Shown here piece after piece: positions 27,240-35,652 of a stretch of DNA of 64,000 nt (position 1 is the stretch's first letter; the number at the start of each line of letters is the position of its first letter). The DNA comes from Acinetobacter sp. ANC 3929 (GTDB lineage: Bacteria; Pseudomonadota; Gammaproteobacteria; Pseudomonadales; Moraxellaceae): positions 554,273 through 618,272 of the forward strand of contig NZ_KB849998.1 of assembly GCF_000369405.1 (NCBI RefSeq), read 5' to 3'. A program made the position numbers and the translations under genes. The notes under the pieces are model-generated. The model had not been told where the DNA came from. It searched no databases and saw nothing but the letters and a program-made list of their open reading frames with translations.

Positions 27240-28094
27240 ATGAAACAAAAAAGATATTCTTTTCCAATTACCTTAATGGCTCGATTACTTCATGTTTCAG
27301 TTTCATGTTTTTATGATTGGCTCAAGAGAGGCGTGAGCAAAAGAACGATTCAACGAAATCAACAGACGATATTGGTGAAAATAGCCCATGAGGAGACAAG
27401 GCAGAGCTATGGTTATATTCGATTAACCAAATACTTACAAGCTCAGGGTATAAAAATGAGTATGTACGCTGTACGTCAGATAAAAGCGCTGAACCACCTG
27501 TATTGTAAGCGACACAAGCGTTTTAAAAGGACTACGAATAGTGACCATAATCGAGCGATCTATGAAAACCTGCTGGAGCAACAATTCTCAATGACTAGAC
27601 CAAATCAAGCATGGTCAAGTGATATTACGTACATATGGACTGTTGAAGGATGGCTGTATTTAGCAGCGGTAAAAGACCTTTACACGAAGCAAGTGGTTGG
27701 CTATAGCTTAAATGAGCGCATGACAACACAGCTTGTTTGTAATGCGCTAAATATGGCTATTCACAATCAAAAACCAACCAAAGAACTGATTGTGCATTCA
27801 GACAGAGGAAGTCAATATTGCAGCCATGAATATCGAAATATACTTGAGCAATATGGTTTTCAAGGTTCAATGAGCAAGCGCGGAGACTGTTACGATAATG
27901 CACCGATTGAAAGCTTTTGGGGAATATTGAAAAATGAGTTAGTTCATCATTACAACTATCAAACTAGAGAAGAAGCCAAAGCAGATATTATAAAATACAT
28001 TGAGTTATTTTATAATCATCGAAGAATTCAAAAGGGTTTGGGTTTTAAGACACCAAATCAAATGGCCGAAGACTTTTATAAGTTGGCTGCCTAG
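27240..28094 (+). CDS. IS3-family transposase OrfB (DDE)
   Basis: Identical in protein to the OrfB at 22744-23598, with the complete D-D-E core. The -1 frame entered at 27195 reads without a stop through the ATG at 27240, so an OrfAB fusion is possible. Confidence 0.95.
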   Translation: MKQKRYSFPITLMARLLHVSVSCFYDWLKRGVSKRTIQRNQQTILVKIAHEETRQSYGYIRLTKYLQAQGIKMSMYAVRQIKALNHLYCKRHKRFKRTTNSDHNRAIYENLLEQQFSMTRPNQAWSSDITYIWTVEGWLYLAAVKDLYTKQVVGYSLNERMTTQLVCNALNMAIHNQKPTKELIVHSDRGSQYCSHEYRNILEQYGFQGSMSKRGDCYDNAPIESFWGILKNELVHHYNYQTREEAKADIIKYIELFYNHRRIQKGLGFKTPNQMAEDFYKLAA

Positions 28095-28333
28095 AATCTC
28101 CCAAGGGAAAGTCTCCTGATAATTCAGCGTATATCACCTTTATAAAGAATCAATCCGATCTTAATCTTGAAATAATCCCCCTCTTATCTCAAGAAGAAGC
28201 GCAGAAAATTAAAACAAAATTTGAGAAAGAACTTGGACTAACAAGGCTTAAAATATATGCGTTAAATTCGTCTGATCTAGTCGAGGGTATCGATAATTTT
28301 AAGTACTGAGTCATGTAATGGGGATAGAATTAT

Positions 28334-29065
28334 TTAGATCCCCAAAACTATCTGATAAGGCTTAAATCCATCCAGTACAACCCCACCAATCAAATTGATG
28401 AATGGTTCTGTCTTACCATAAGCCGTCCATTGATCTAGAGCCTCATAGTAGGCCAAGCGATTTTCTACAGTAATTACACTAGGTGGATAGCCAGCTTTTA
28501 ATAGTTCCAGATTCATCAGTAACCGAGATGTTTGGCCATTCCCATCAACAAAAGGATGGATACCAACGAAATCTGCATGGACTTTGGCTGCTCGCTCAAC
28601 TGAATGCAATGTATGAGCTTTAGTGTTATACCAATCTATAAACTGAGCCATTTTGTGATTAAGCAAATTGTATTCTGGCAGATTGGTTGTAGCACCTGAA
28701 ATTAATACGTTCTGCTGGCGATATTGCCCAGCATTCTCATCTTCAATATTTTTCATGATCAATTGATGGATGTTCCGAATTTGACACTCTGAAAAGGATT
28801 CTTGTTTTTTTCTAATATCTTCGATATACAAGATTGAATCACAATGATTGATAACTTCAAAATGCTCTTTTAATGCTTTACCTCCTACAGCAATACCCTC
28901 TAGAACAACTTTGGTCTCCAATAGGGTTAAAGTATTACCCTCAATCGCATTGGAATGGTAAGTCCAGCGTAGGATTAAATCTTCATGGAGATTTTTGACG
29001 ATTGCAGGCGAAAGAGGTCGATACTGATCCAATTTAGCGTTTAAATCATCAATGGTCTCAAACAT
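28334..29065 (-). CDS. Fic-domain protein with variant active-site motif
   Basis: A 243-residue Fic protein, a family that usually AMPylates target proteins. The N-terminal inhibitory helix has S-N-A-I-E-G (residues 38-43), the (S/T)xxxE(G/N) motif of self-inhibited class II Fic enzymes. The active-site loop reads H170-P-F-V-D-G-N-G-Q178-T-S-R181, while the consensus is HxFx(D/E)GNGRxxR. The first Arg is thus Gln (codon CAA), and the catalytic His and second Arg are kept. It lies next to HipBA in what may be a toxin cluster and is divergent from it. The effect of the Gln on activity is unknown. Confidence 0.88.
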   Translation of the reverse strand: MFETIDDLNAKLDQYRPLSPAIVKNLHEDLILRWTYHSNAIEGNTLTLLETKVVLEGIAVGGKALKEHFEVINHCDSILYIEDIRKKQESFSECQIRNIHQLIMKNIEDENAGQYRQQNVLISGATTNLPEYNLLNHKMAQFIDWYNTKAHTLHSVERAAKVHADFVGIHPFVDGNGQTSRLLMNLELLKAGYPPSVITVENRLAYYEALDQWTAYGKTEPFINLIGGVVLDGFKPYQIVLGI

Positions 29066-29211
29066 GCTTTGTCTCTACCTTTGTCATGAAATGATCGTAC
29101 ATAAAAACTATCACAATAAAATCCAAGGACGACAACCCTATTTATACTCAAATAAGAGTACCAGAATTAGTACAAGCTACCCTAGATTAACAGTTGACTC
29201 ACAACAAAACT

Positions 29212-29257
29212 GGGAATATATTCCCATATATATACAAAATATAGGAATATAGTCCTA
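29212..29257. promoter_or_regulatory. Two palindromic operator-like sites before hipB
   Basis: GGGAATATATTCCC (29212-29225) is a perfect palindrome. TAGGAATATAGTCCTA (29242-29257) is a near-palindrome with the same core GGAATATAkTCC. Their centres are 31 bases apart (three helical turns), and the second ends 14 bases before the HipB ATG, the layout expected for self-repression by HipB. Confidence 0.7.
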
Positions 29258-29271
29258 GTTTAGGAGGATTT

Positions 29272-29577
29272 ATGCCGAAAAGAGATCTATATAAAATTTT
29301 GTTCCCCAAACAGCGTAAGGCATTGACCACTTTTGGGGAAGATCTATTACTCGCTATGAAGCGTCGTGGTTGGACTAAACAAATGATCTGCGACCGTACT
29401 GGATTTGATAATAAAACAATAAATAAAGTTTTTGCTGGAGATCCCAGCGTGGCAATCGGTACATATATCAAGGTAATGGGAGTGTTAGGTATGGAAGATA
29501 ATTTTGCCAAATTAGCAGCCCATGACGAAGTGGGAATTAAACTGCAAAATATTAAATTATTAGAAGGTTCAAAATGA
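29272..29577 (+). CDS. HipB-like antitoxin (HTH)
   Basis: A 101-residue HTH protein (GEDLLLAMKRRGWTKQMICDRTGFDNKTINKVFAGD) preceded by a strong AGGAGG. Its stop overlaps the ATG of the HipA-like gene by four bases, the usual antitoxin-toxin coupling. It should bind the palindromes just upstream and repress the pair while neutralising HipA. Confidence 0.85.
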   Translation: MPKRDLYKILFPKQRKALTTFGEDLLLAMKRRGWTKQMICDRTGFDNKTINKVFAGDPSVAIGTYIKVMGVLGMEDNFAKLAAHDEVGIKLQNIKLLEGSK

Positions 29578-30824
29578 CCCGAAATATAGTAGATGTTTAT
29601 GCTTCTTGGTTACCTATTGATTCACCATTACTTACAGGGCAATTAATGTTTGCTGAGACAAGTCGTGGCGGTGTATTTAGTTTTGCTTATGATAACTCAT
29701 TCTTGACGTCAGAATATCGTCTTCAACTTGATCCATTCTTAACACTCCATCGTGGTGAACTTTATAACGACCTTCCAGATAAGAATTTCCGTATATTCTT
29801 AGACTCATCCCCTGACCGTTGGGGACGAATTCTGATGCAACGCCGTGCGGCAATAGAACATCACAAAGGTTTACGCTCAAGTGCCAGACTCACGGAATTG
29901 GACTATTTACTGGGCGTGCATGATTCTTTTCGCATGGGAGGAATTCGTTTTAAAACAGCAGAGTCTGATAATTTCTTAGATGACAATGACGAGTTTGCAG
30001 CTCCTCCAATGACTTCATTACGTGAACTAGAATATGCCGCAATCCAAATAGAAAAAGATGAGAACATTGACAGTGAAGAATATTATCAGTGGCTTAAATT
30101 ATTAATTTCCCCAGGTTCTTCTTTAGGTGGCGCTAGACCTAAGGCTTGTGTGACCGGTGAGCATGGACATCTCTGGATCGCCAAATTTCCTAATCAGAAA
30201 GATACATTCGATGTAGGAGCTTGGGAGTTAGTCTGTTATGAATTGGCTCGATTAGCTGGAGTAGAAATGTTTCCAAGTGAAATACGCCGATTCTCTTCAG
30301 AACATCATACTTTTCTCACTAAACGATTTGACCGCCAAGGAACTGAACGAATCCATTTCTCATCAGCAATGACTCAACTAGGGTACTACGATGGTGAACA
30401 TTCAGAGGGGGCCAGTTATCTTGAAATAGCCGAGTTTCTAACCAATAACGGATCACAAACAAAAAAAGATCTAGCTCAACTATGGCGCAGGATCATCTTT
30501 AATATTGCAATATCAAATACAGATGACCATTTAAGAAATCATGGCTTTTTATTAACTGATAAAGGATGGAGGTTATCACCTGCATATGATCTTAACCCTA
30601 TTGTAGGTAACCGAGGTTTACACCTTAATATTACAGATACAGCTAATGCACTTGATTACAGCTTGGCATTTGAAGTGATTGATTTTTTCCGTTTATCTCA
30701 AGAGGAAGCGACTCAGATTTATGATGAAGTATTATTGGCGGTAAAAAAATGGCCAAGCATTGCAAATCGGTTGGGCATTAGTCGTAGTGAACAGCTAATC
30801 AAACAGGAAGCTTTCAACGTATAA
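29574..30824 (+). CDS. hipA: HipA-like kinase toxin
   Basis: A 416-residue HipA-family Ser/Thr kinase. Visible features are the substrate/ATP region SPGSSLGGARPKACV (residues ~183-197), the catalytic-loop motif ISNTDDHLRNHGFLL near residue 315 and the metal-binding SPAYDLNPI. In other systems HipA phosphorylates glutamyl-tRNA synthetase or related targets and causes growth arrest; the target here is not known. It is translated through ATGA overlap with HipB. Length and motifs indicate an intact enzyme. Confidence 0.88.
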   Translation: MTRNIVDVYASWLPIDSPLLTGQLMFAETSRGGVFSFAYDNSFLTSEYRLQLDPFLTLHRGELYNDLPDKNFRIFLDSSPDRWGRILMQRRAAIEHHKGLRSSARLTELDYLLGVHDSFRMGGIRFKTAESDNFLDDNDEFAAPPMTSLRELEYAAIQIEKDENIDSEEYYQWLKLLISPGSSLGGARPKACVTGEHGHLWIAKFPNQKDTFDVGAWELVCYELARLAGVEMFPSEIRRFSSEHHTFLTKRFDRQGTERIHFSSAMTQLGYYDGEHSEGASYLEIAEFLTNNGSQTKKDLAQLWRRIIFNIAISNTDDHLRNHGFLLTDKGWRLSPAYDLNPIVGNRGLHLNITDTANALDYSLAFEVIDFFRLSQEEATQIYDEVLLAVKKWPSIANRLGISRSEQLIKQEAFNV

Positions 30825-31203
30825 TGGTTGTATTTAGATAGAATAGAAATTGATATACTATTAAGGACAACATAAGTTTTCAGTCTACATCACTATTAAT
30901 TCAAAGACTTTACCCATGTAGTTCGACTTCGCCTACCCTCATGCAGTTGGGGGTATAACTGGGGGTAAAATACAAAACACGAAATTTAATTTTCATTAAT
31001 TATCATATTCTTAAGTTTAAAAGTTAATTCCCTCTCTCGCCAGAATTTTTATTCATGTGATTGCATGAAATGAGAAAGCTTAAATCGAAGGGTTTAGGCT
31101 TTTTTATTTTAAGAAAATAATGTTTCTTCGCACCCAAATCTTTCATTAAAATAATCAATTAAACAAATAACGATATTCACATCTCAGCAAACAGCATTTT
31201 CGA
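30825..31203. other. 379-base gene-free stretch, possible right end of the island
   Basis: There is no gene. It holds TGGGGGTA twice (30948-30955 and 30960-30967), then a stretch (TTAATTCCCTCTCTCGCCAG, 31025-31044) that resembles the 3' end of a tRNA gene, then a terminator at 31075-31105. This fits the attachment end of a P4-type island. No matching left site is within the window. Confidence 0.5.
31075..31105 (+). terminator. Terminator without its gene
   Basis: AAAGCTTAAA and TTTAGGCTTT form a stem with one G-T pair, followed by TTTTT. The nearest upstream plus gene is HipA, about 250 bases away; it may belong to a tRNA gene displaced by the island. Confidence 0.65.
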
Positions 31204-32004
31204 TTAGCTAATTGTTGCGCCACCCGTCATATTCACTACTGTTGCTGTCATTGCTCCAGCTTGATCAGATGCTAAAAATGCAGCCATTTCTGCAACTTGC
31301 TCAAGTGTTGGTAATCTCTTTAACATCGTACTTTGCGTAGCTCCTTCTAACCACTGTTCCACTGTGAGTCCCATTGCTTGGGCTTTTGCAGTAAATACCT
31401 CACGAGTATATGAACCCGCCTGAATTGCATCAGAAATTGCATGTGATCTTATACAAACAGCCCGAATATTCTTAGGTCCAAGTTCACTTGCCAACGCTTT
31501 GACAAAGGCCTCTATAGCAGCGCATCCGACAATGTGACCCAAATGTCCAGGCACAGCCATTGAAGCTGCAGGCGCAACAACACTAATGATGACTCCTGCA
31601 CGATCATGCCCTCCCATAAAGGGAAGCACTGCTTTACATAGATTAAATTGTGCGCTAAGAAAGGGGGTGACCCCCAACAAAAATTCATTTAGATTCAATT
31701 CTTCAATGACTTTACCTTGGTCATGTATAAAGCCCGTCGCATTGATCACAATATCAATACCACCTGTTTTTTCTGCTAAATTAATGATTTGTTGATTCAT
31801 CTGCACGTCATCAAAGACATCAACAATAAACGTATCAACACTCCCCTCAGCATTATGTATCTTCTCTCTCACCAGATCTAACTTATTTTGATTACGCGCA
31901 CCCAGACAAACATGAGCGCCTTCTCGTGCTAAAACAGCTGCAATTGCTCCACCAATTGCACCACTACCACCAAAGATCACAGCAACTTTATCTTTAACGA
32001 ACAT
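31204..32004 (-). CDS. Short-chain dehydrogenase-like protein lacking the YxxxK site
   Basis: About 266 residues from ATG 32004 (AAGGA about 10 bases upstream); a longer frame reaches 32034. The Rossmann nucleotide motif (FGGSGAIGGAIA) and NATG are present. Where SDR enzymes have Y-x-x-x-K, this protein reads H157-I-V-G-C161, so both catalytic residues are replaced while the flanking pattern (PGHLG..AAIEAFVKALASELGPKNIR) is kept. It may bind a nucleotide without classical oxidoreductase activity. The substrate is unknown. Confidence 0.8.
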   Translation of the reverse strand: MFVKDKVAVIFGGSGAIGGAIAAVLAREGAHVCLGARNQNKLDLVREKIHNAEGSVDTFIVDVFDDVQMNQQIINLAEKTGGIDIVINATGFIHDQGKVIEELNLNEFLLGVTPFLSAQFNLCKAVLPFMGGHDRAGVIISVVAPAASMAVPGHLGHIVGCAAIEAFVKALASELGPKNIRAVCIRSHAISDAIQAGSYTREVFTAKAQAMGLTVEQWLEGATQSTMLKRLPTLEQVAEMAAFLASDQAGAMTATVVNMTGGATIS

Positions 32005-32149
32005 GTCGACACCATCCTTTTGAGCCCATATCACTCAAGTTATTGCATAAAATTTAAGCACACACAATTTTAGGCGATCAGTTGCGTTTCTATTGGAAAA
32101 TCTTGAGTTATCTCTGCTACCCTATTTCTTTTACTTTCTACCTTTCACT

Positions 32150-32476
32150 ATGCTCAGTTTATTTGTTTACGGTACTTTAGGGCCAAACCGTCCCAACGCC
32201 CATATCATGGAAAATATTGGCGGTACATGGGCAGACGCACATGTATTTGGCACACTCAAACAACAAGGTTGGGGAGCTGAACTGGGCTTTCCAGGCATTG
32301 TGCTGGATCAAAGCGAAAATCGAGTCTCTGGCTTTGTCTTTTTCTCAGATAACCTAGAACAGCACTGGCAAGCACTGGATGAATTCGAAGGTGCAGGCTA
32401 TCAACGTGTGCCCGTTAAAGCACATTTAAGCACAGGCGAAATCGTTGATTCCTTTGTTTATGCACTCAATACATAA
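32150..32476 (+). CDS. Gamma-glutamylcyclotransferase-like (GGCT/AIG2) protein
   Basis: About 108 residues starting MLSLFVYGTLGPNRPN, which carries the YGTL substrate loop expected at the very N-terminus of this fold. The conserved acidic residue lies in LDEFEGAGYQRV. The ATG at 32150 fits the family; the longer frame from TTG 32093 adds a hydrophobic stretch not found in the family. No clear RBS is present. Such enzymes release 5-oxoproline from gamma-glutamyl amines or act on related small compounds. Confidence 0.8.
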   Translation: MLSLFVYGTLGPNRPNAHIMENIGGTWADAHVFGTLKQQGWGAELGFPGIVLDQSENRVSGFVFFSDNLEQHWQALDEFEGAGYQRVPVKAHLSTGEIVDSFVYALNT

Positions 32477-32576
32477 GTCAAAATTGGCGAAAATTCGAAG
32501 ATTCAATTAAATTTATCTGATTGCTCATTTTTTCGCTTGTTTTTTTAAGCAGATTCTGTAGAATTCTCGCCACGTT

Positions 32577-32652
<76 letters not shown>

Positions 32653-32661
32653 TTTCTCGCT

Positions 32662-33084
32662 TTACTCTCGTTTCTTCCCCATCATTTTTTCAAAATGCGA
32701 AATATTCGGATTTAATAAATCCCATTCATTTGCATGACTCACAAAACATTCTGCTTGCGGTTGATACAGATTTGGATCATCCAAGGTTCCTGCACGTATT
32801 GAAATCATCTCAGGTACCAGTTCTGGTAAACCAAACATTTGCGAACCACAGTTGGGGCAAAATGCACGGCGGATCGGCTTGCCAGATAATCCCAAAGATT
32901 CAAAATATTTCAGCTCACCTTCAATTTTCAATTCAGATTGATGAAAGAAGGCAATCGGCGCATAGGCGCTGCCTGTAGCTTTCTGACAGTCACGACAATG
33001 ACAATTAAAACGATAACGTGGCGTAACTTCCGCCTGATAGCTCACGGCCCCACACAGGCATGAACCTTTATATTCATTTGGCAT
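32662..33084 (-). CDS. GFA-family zinc protein
   Basis: A 140-residue protein of the glutathione-dependent formaldehyde-activating (GFA/CENP-V) fold, with the zinc-binding pattern CLCGAV, CHCRDCQ and FCPNCGS. Many members are not formaldehyde enzymes, so the reaction is open. It is the last gene of a three-gene minus operon, 7 bases after the methyltransferase gene. Confidence 0.85.
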   Translation of the reverse strand: MPNEYKGSCLCGAVSYQAEVTPRYRFNCHCRDCQKATGSAYAPIAFFHQSELKIEGELKYFESLGLSGKPIRRAFCPNCGSQMFGLPELVPEMISIRAGTLDDPNLYQPQAECFVSHANEWDLLNPNISHFEKMMGKKRE

Positions 33085-33091
33085 TTTGTTC

Positions 33092-33919
33092 TCACTTTTT
33101 TACTGCACTGATTTGAATATAACGCACTAATCCATCTTGGTAGAGTTTTCGGCACAACTTGGCAGTCATGTTTATTTTGAATTGGGCCAGATCAAAAACT
33201 GTTTTTTCAATTTTTCGTGTTTCGATATATTCAGCAAAACCATTCAATACAGGTTCAGAAAAATCCTGAATTTCAATGTCACTAAAACCATGCTGCACCA
33301 AACTCTGTGCAAGCTGCTGCTGACCCATCAAGTGTTGCCAGTTCACATCTGCACTTTTTAATAAGTAGTGATATTTCTGTTTTTGTAGATAAGTACAATT
33401 CTGCCAATTCTCTGACCACATCAGTGTGTGAAAAGCAATTCGACCTTTTGAATTCAAAACGGTAGATGCCGAATCAAGAAATGAATTCAAATGACTGTGA
33501 TAGGCGGCATCTATACACAGCACCACATCAAATGAATTTAAAAGTTGCAGGGCTTTTAAATTCAAAAAAGATTCACAATGAATTTGCACTTGCGGCAATT
33601 GTTTTTGAATTCGTTTGACGCAATCAGCTTGTAGCTCAACTGCACTGAGCTGTTGAATTTGATAATGCGTCAACCAGTGTAATAGGCTTGCGCCTTGTCC
33701 ACAGCCGAGATCTAAGACACGATCGGTTGCTTGAAGTTGAGTTGATCGTGCAATCTGATCCGCCAGACTTCGACAGGCCTGTGGATAATCATGATGCTGA
33801 TCTTGCCAAAAACCTAAATTACTCCAAGCAAGCAATGCATCATCACCGAGCCGTTTGGCATCAATCGCATATTTATGCCCAATGACTTTTTCAATCAGTG
33901 CTTGCTTGAAGGTGGCCAT
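33092..33919 (-). CDS. Class I SAM-dependent methyltransferase
   Basis: A 275-residue protein with the SAM-binding motif VLDLGCGQGASLLHW and the following acidic residue in SAVELQ. The C-terminal half matches no specific family I recognise. It starts 2 bases after the stop of the upstream FAD oxidoreductase, so the two are tightly coupled. A lipid-modifying role would fit the pairing with a COG2907-like oxidoreductase, but that is an inference. Confidence 0.8.
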   Translation of the reverse strand: MATFKQALIEKVIGHKYAIDAKRLGDDALLAWSNLGFWQDQHHDYPQACRSLADQIARSTQLQATDRVLDLGCGQGASLLHWLTHYQIQQLSAVELQADCVKRIQKQLPQVQIHCESFLNLKALQLLNSFDVVLCIDAAYHSHLNSFLDSASTVLNSKGRIAFHTLMWSENWQNCTYLQKQKYHYLLKSADVNWQHLMGQQQLAQSLVQHGFSDIEIQDFSEPVLNGFAEYIETRKIEKTVFDLAQFKINMTAKLCRKLYQDGLVRYIQISAVKK

Positions 33920-33921
33920 GC

Positions 33922-35220
33922 TTAATAGCCGAGTTCAGGTGCAACGGCTACTTTCGGTTTCAATCCAACAAATGGCACAGACGCGCCTAAAATTTCAGAA
34001 ATATGCATCGCAGAGGTCACTGCTGATTCTAAAATTGGCAAGCCATCACATGACCATGAACCGCAATAAAATACTTTGCGATTTAAATCTAAATGGCGTT
34101 GCTGAATTTGTTTATTCAGGGCCACCGTTTCCGAATCGACTACTGCACGGGTGAGTTTGACCTTGGAAATAATTTTCTTCGGATCGATATCAATCACAGG
34201 GCACCACGTTTGGAATACGGCATTTTTACCCACCAAGCTTGGCTCAATCGCATTAATCCACACGGTAAACTGCTGACGGGTAAATTTACGATCCATCATA
34301 TAGCTCAACACGGCCCAATCTTTACGACGCTCTGGCATTACAATTGGATCGGTATGAATGACTAAATCACCTTGTTCAAAACGGAACTTTTTCAATAGGG
34401 CAATGTCTTCGGCAAATTGTGGCTGCTTCAGAAAATCTTCAATCACAGGCGTAGGTGTCGCAATCACCACACGGTCAAATAACTGACTTTCACCTTGCTC
34501 ATTTTCCACCAGAACTTTTTCGCCCTGCTCTTCCACTTTTTTAACTGGAGAACCGCTATGAATTTCGATACCTTCAATCAGGCGATTGACTAGCGCAGGT
34601 GTGCCACCTTTCATACGCAATAGCGCTTCACCTTCAGTCAACTGACGGATAAATTCCAGTAAAGGTTTGGCAGGCCATTCCCCAATGGTTTTGGGATGGC
34701 ACGTACAAATTGTGTACAGAACTGGCATCACCGTGCCATGCCAAAATACTTCCTCAATATGATATTGATTCATGAATTCAGCTAAGGTGATGTCTTGATT
34801 ATCCGATTTAAAGAATTGGTGAACCGCTGTTTTCAGTTGCAGCATGCCTTTGACCAAACGCCAACCATATTGCTGAATCCCTTTGCGATTATTAATAATT
34901 GGGAAATTGCCGATTCGACTACGTGACGTCGTCAACCATGTATCGGTCTTATCTTCAAACAACCAACTGCAAGCCATAAAGGTACGGACAGGAAAGGTTT
35001 CAATGCCCAAGTAGCTTGCCAAGCTGAGCGTGTTTTGCCAAAGCTTTGGATTCATTACACGTAATGGAGCATCAATAATACCACCATCAAAATCAATACT
35101 ATGACTATCCATGCCTCGTCCAGCGAGTGCTTCGAATATAGTCACCTTATGCCCTGCATCATGTAGGATTCTGGCTGAGGCAAGTCCTGCCATTCCACTG
35201 CCAATAATTGCAATATCCAA
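33922..35220 (-). CDS. NAD/FAD-dependent oxidoreductase (COG2907-like)
   Basis: A 432-residue flavoprotein with the N-terminal dinucleotide motif IAIIGSGMAGLASARIL and the acidic residue ending the second strand (IFEA). The C-terminal FAD-contact region has YCGSWSCDGLPILESAVTSA. It resembles predicted NAD/FAD-binding proteins that occur beside methyltransferases and fatty-acid-modifying genes. The start is TTG at 35220 with GGGA about 10 bases upstream. It is first in the operon with the methyltransferase and GFA genes. The substrate is unknown. Confidence 0.8.
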   Translation of the reverse strand: MDIAIIGSGMAGLASARILHDAGHKVTIFEALAGRGMDSHSIDFDGGIIDAPLRVMNPKLWQNTLSLASYLGIETFPVRTFMACSWLFEDKTDTWLTTSRSRIGNFPIINNRKGIQQYGWRLVKGMLQLKTAVHQFFKSDNQDITLAEFMNQYHIEEVFWHGTVMPVLYTICTCHPKTIGEWPAKPLLEFIRQLTEGEALLRMKGGTPALVNRLIEGIEIHSGSPVKKVEEQGEKVLVENEQGESQLFDRVVIATPTPVIEDFLKQPQFAEDIALLKKFRFEQGDLVIHTDPIVMPERRKDWAVLSYMMDRKFTRQQFTVWINAIEPSLVGKNAVFQTWCPVIDIDPKKIISKVKLTRAVVDSETVALNKQIQQRHLDLNRKVFYCGSWSCDGLPILESAVTSAMHISEILGASVPFVGLKPKVAVAPELGY

Positions 35221-35652
35221 AATTATGTCCCATCAGTTGATGATTTTTCTTGATTATGACCGATAGTTAAGCGAAACGCGGTATTAAAAAATACCAGATT
35301 CAAGGCTTCTGCCAGAGTTTTGTCGTAATATCGTTGTTGGATTCTTGTTACATTTTATCACAAATTGCATTTCTATCTTAACATGATGAAAAAATTAAAT
35401 TTATTACACTTTAGGACACAAAAACATACAGAACATTCTATATTTTTTCATTTTCAACGCTTTATAGTCTTTGCAAAGCCCAATATTAGTGCTATTTTTA
35501 TTAAACAATAACGAGAACAAAGTCACATAACAAGCTGAATAATTATAAGTGACATAATATTAAAAAAATCAATAGAGGACCCTTACAGCGAAAGCCTATC
35601 ACTCTAAAGGAGTGATAGGCTTTCTTATATAAGCACCTGATTTAATTTAAAA
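35221..35652. other. 432-base gene-free stretch
   Basis: No gene is seen. It is AT-rich and holds the promoter side of the oxidoreductase operon and, at 35590-35624, a perfect 15-bp hairpin near the end of the pirin gene. Confidence 0.6.
35590..35624. terminator. Perfect 15-bp hairpin beyond the pirin gene
   Basis: Arm GAAAGCCTATCACTC, loop TAAAG and an exact reverse complement. It lies 29 bases past the pirin stop. The T-tail is poor on both strands, so it may be a terminator that relies on the T's inside the stem. Confidence 0.6.

Larger units (their letters stand above)
26863..28136 (+). mobile_element. IS3-family element, 1274 bp, right copy
   Basis: The same element as 22702-23975 but in the opposite orientation, with its own target duplication CCT (26860-26862 and 28137-28139). 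It begins TGATGTGTGCTGAA and ends in TATATCA. The different duplications show that the two copies inserted independently and did not move as one composite transposon. Confidence 0.96.
26193..28309 (+). pseudogene. Coiled-coil protein gene split by IS
   Basis: The 5' part (26193-26862) encodes about 223 residues, starting at TTG 26193, GTG 26220 or ATG 26235. It includes a clear coiled coil (EHKKEIENLKTELQYKEDKIRNLEHD). The IS sits after the codon TCC with target duplication CCT. Removing the IS and one CCT restores one frame that continues from 28140 (FIKNQSDLNLEIIPLLSQEE) to TGA at 28307-28309, giving about 279 residues. The intact gene would be divergent to the 641-residue HTH protein and share its promoter region. 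The last residues of the interrupted frame come from the IS. The function is unknown. Confidence 0.8.

Noticed and set aside
22702-28136. Composite transposon formed by the two full IS copies
   Set aside because: Each copy has its own different 3-bp duplication (CTC and CCT), so they inserted separately and not as the ends of one unit.
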